Assembly: GCA_003456175.1 (NCBI GenBank)
Contig: DMPB01000029.1
Coordinates: 1 to 5,701 of the forward strand
Length of the DNA: 5,701 nucleotides
Source: Chitinophagaceae bacterium
GTDB lineage: Bacteria > Bacteroidota > Bacteroidia > Chitinophagales > Chitinophagaceae
Reading direction: 5' to 3'
Shown in pieces: positions 5,436 through 5,701 of this stretch; position 1 is the first letter of the stretch, and each line of letters begins with the position of its first letter. The notes under the pieces are model-generated. The model searched no databases, was not told where the DNA came from, and was given only the letters and a program-made list of their open reading frames with translations. The position numbers and the translations under genes were made by a program.

Positions 5436-5701
5436 TTAGTGCTTCAAAATGCTTACTATGAATATACGAAGCTTCTGGCGTTCTTGTATTGTTACCAGCA
5501 AGGCTGCTACAAATACAATCAAAGCCATAATAAAAAGCTGTCCGCCATCATTTTGCGATACAATTCCAATAACAAATAGGTGGGCGGTCACTGCACCAAG
5601 CATAAGCCCGATGCTAATTATTGCACCTATAAATGCAGTTCTTGGTATTAAGATTAAAATACCGGCTATCAGCTCAATAACACCCGTTGCAATACGTCCG
5701 C
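5436..5701 (-). CDS. DoxX-like membrane protein (5' truncated by the window edge)
   Basis: This reading frame has no start in the window; 87 residues up to the TAA at 5436-5438 are visible. It starts GRIATGVIELIAGILILIPRT and continues with GAIISIGLMLGAVTAHL, a short polar loop (SQNDGGQ), then FIMALIVFVAALLVTI and a basic tail (QERQKLR). That gives three hydrophobic helices. The GRIATG-E-IAG-IPRT and GLMLGA-HL pattern fits the C-terminal three-quarters of DoxX-family proteins, which are small four-helix inner-membrane proteins. Some are linked to quinone or thiol redox chemistry, but most are uncharacterised. Its stop is one base from the ATG of the DinB-fold gene, so it is the first visible gene of the leftward operon. 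The operon promoter and any earlier genes lie beyond the right edge. Confidence 0.8.
   Translation of the reverse strand, partial: GRIATGVIELIAGILILIPRTAFIGAIISIGLMLGAVTAHLFVIGIVSQNDGGQLFIMALIVFVAALLVTIQERQKLRIFIVSILKH

Overview
The window looks like chromosomal DNA of a Bacteroidota bacterium, possibly Chitinophagaceae-like. This rests on the AT-leaning base composition, a kbl promoter candidate of the Bacteroidota TAnnTTTG type, a secreted protein whose signal peptide ends just before Gln (NA|Q), and several proteins that resemble Bacteroidota versions of their families. The genus-level placement is inference. No mobile element, CRISPR array, tRNA or rRNA is visible.

Left part (1-1585, plus strand). 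The last 21 codons of an unidentified gene end at 63 and are followed by a strong intrinsic terminator. Next comes a complete kbl gene for 2-amino-3-ketobutyrate CoA ligase, the second step of threonine breakdown to glycine and acetyl-CoA. It has its own strong terminator and so appears to be a single-gene transcript. Both flanks of kbl carry a pair of near-identical copies of a roughly 15-base repeat (core TTTACCGTAAGGTA), each pair in inverted arrangement. The inner copies of the two pairs are direct repeats about 1.3 kb apart, with kbl between them. This is the clearest structure in the window that ordinary genes do not explain.

Middle (1586-2482, plus strand). One gene encodes a secreted protein that looks like an outer-membrane beta-barrel, with a CSDAGFC motif just after the signal peptide. 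Its stop codon overlaps the stop of the convergent operon.

Right part (2479-5701, minus strand). Five tightly packed genes read leftward from beyond the right edge: a DoxX-like membrane protein (partial), a DinB-fold protein, an NRDE/TANGO2-type protein, a membrane-anchored ATP-grasp ligase-like protein, and a LysE-type exporter. Junctions are 1 nt, 3 nt, 12 nt (or 45 nt with the alternative start) and about 1 nt (or an 8-nt overlap), so co-transcription and translational coupling are likely. A carboxylate-amine ligase, an Ntn-like protein, a DinB-fold protein and a small-molecule exporter together suggest making, processing and exporting a small amide or peptide-like molecule. That pathway is inference, and no member's substrate can be read from the sequence.
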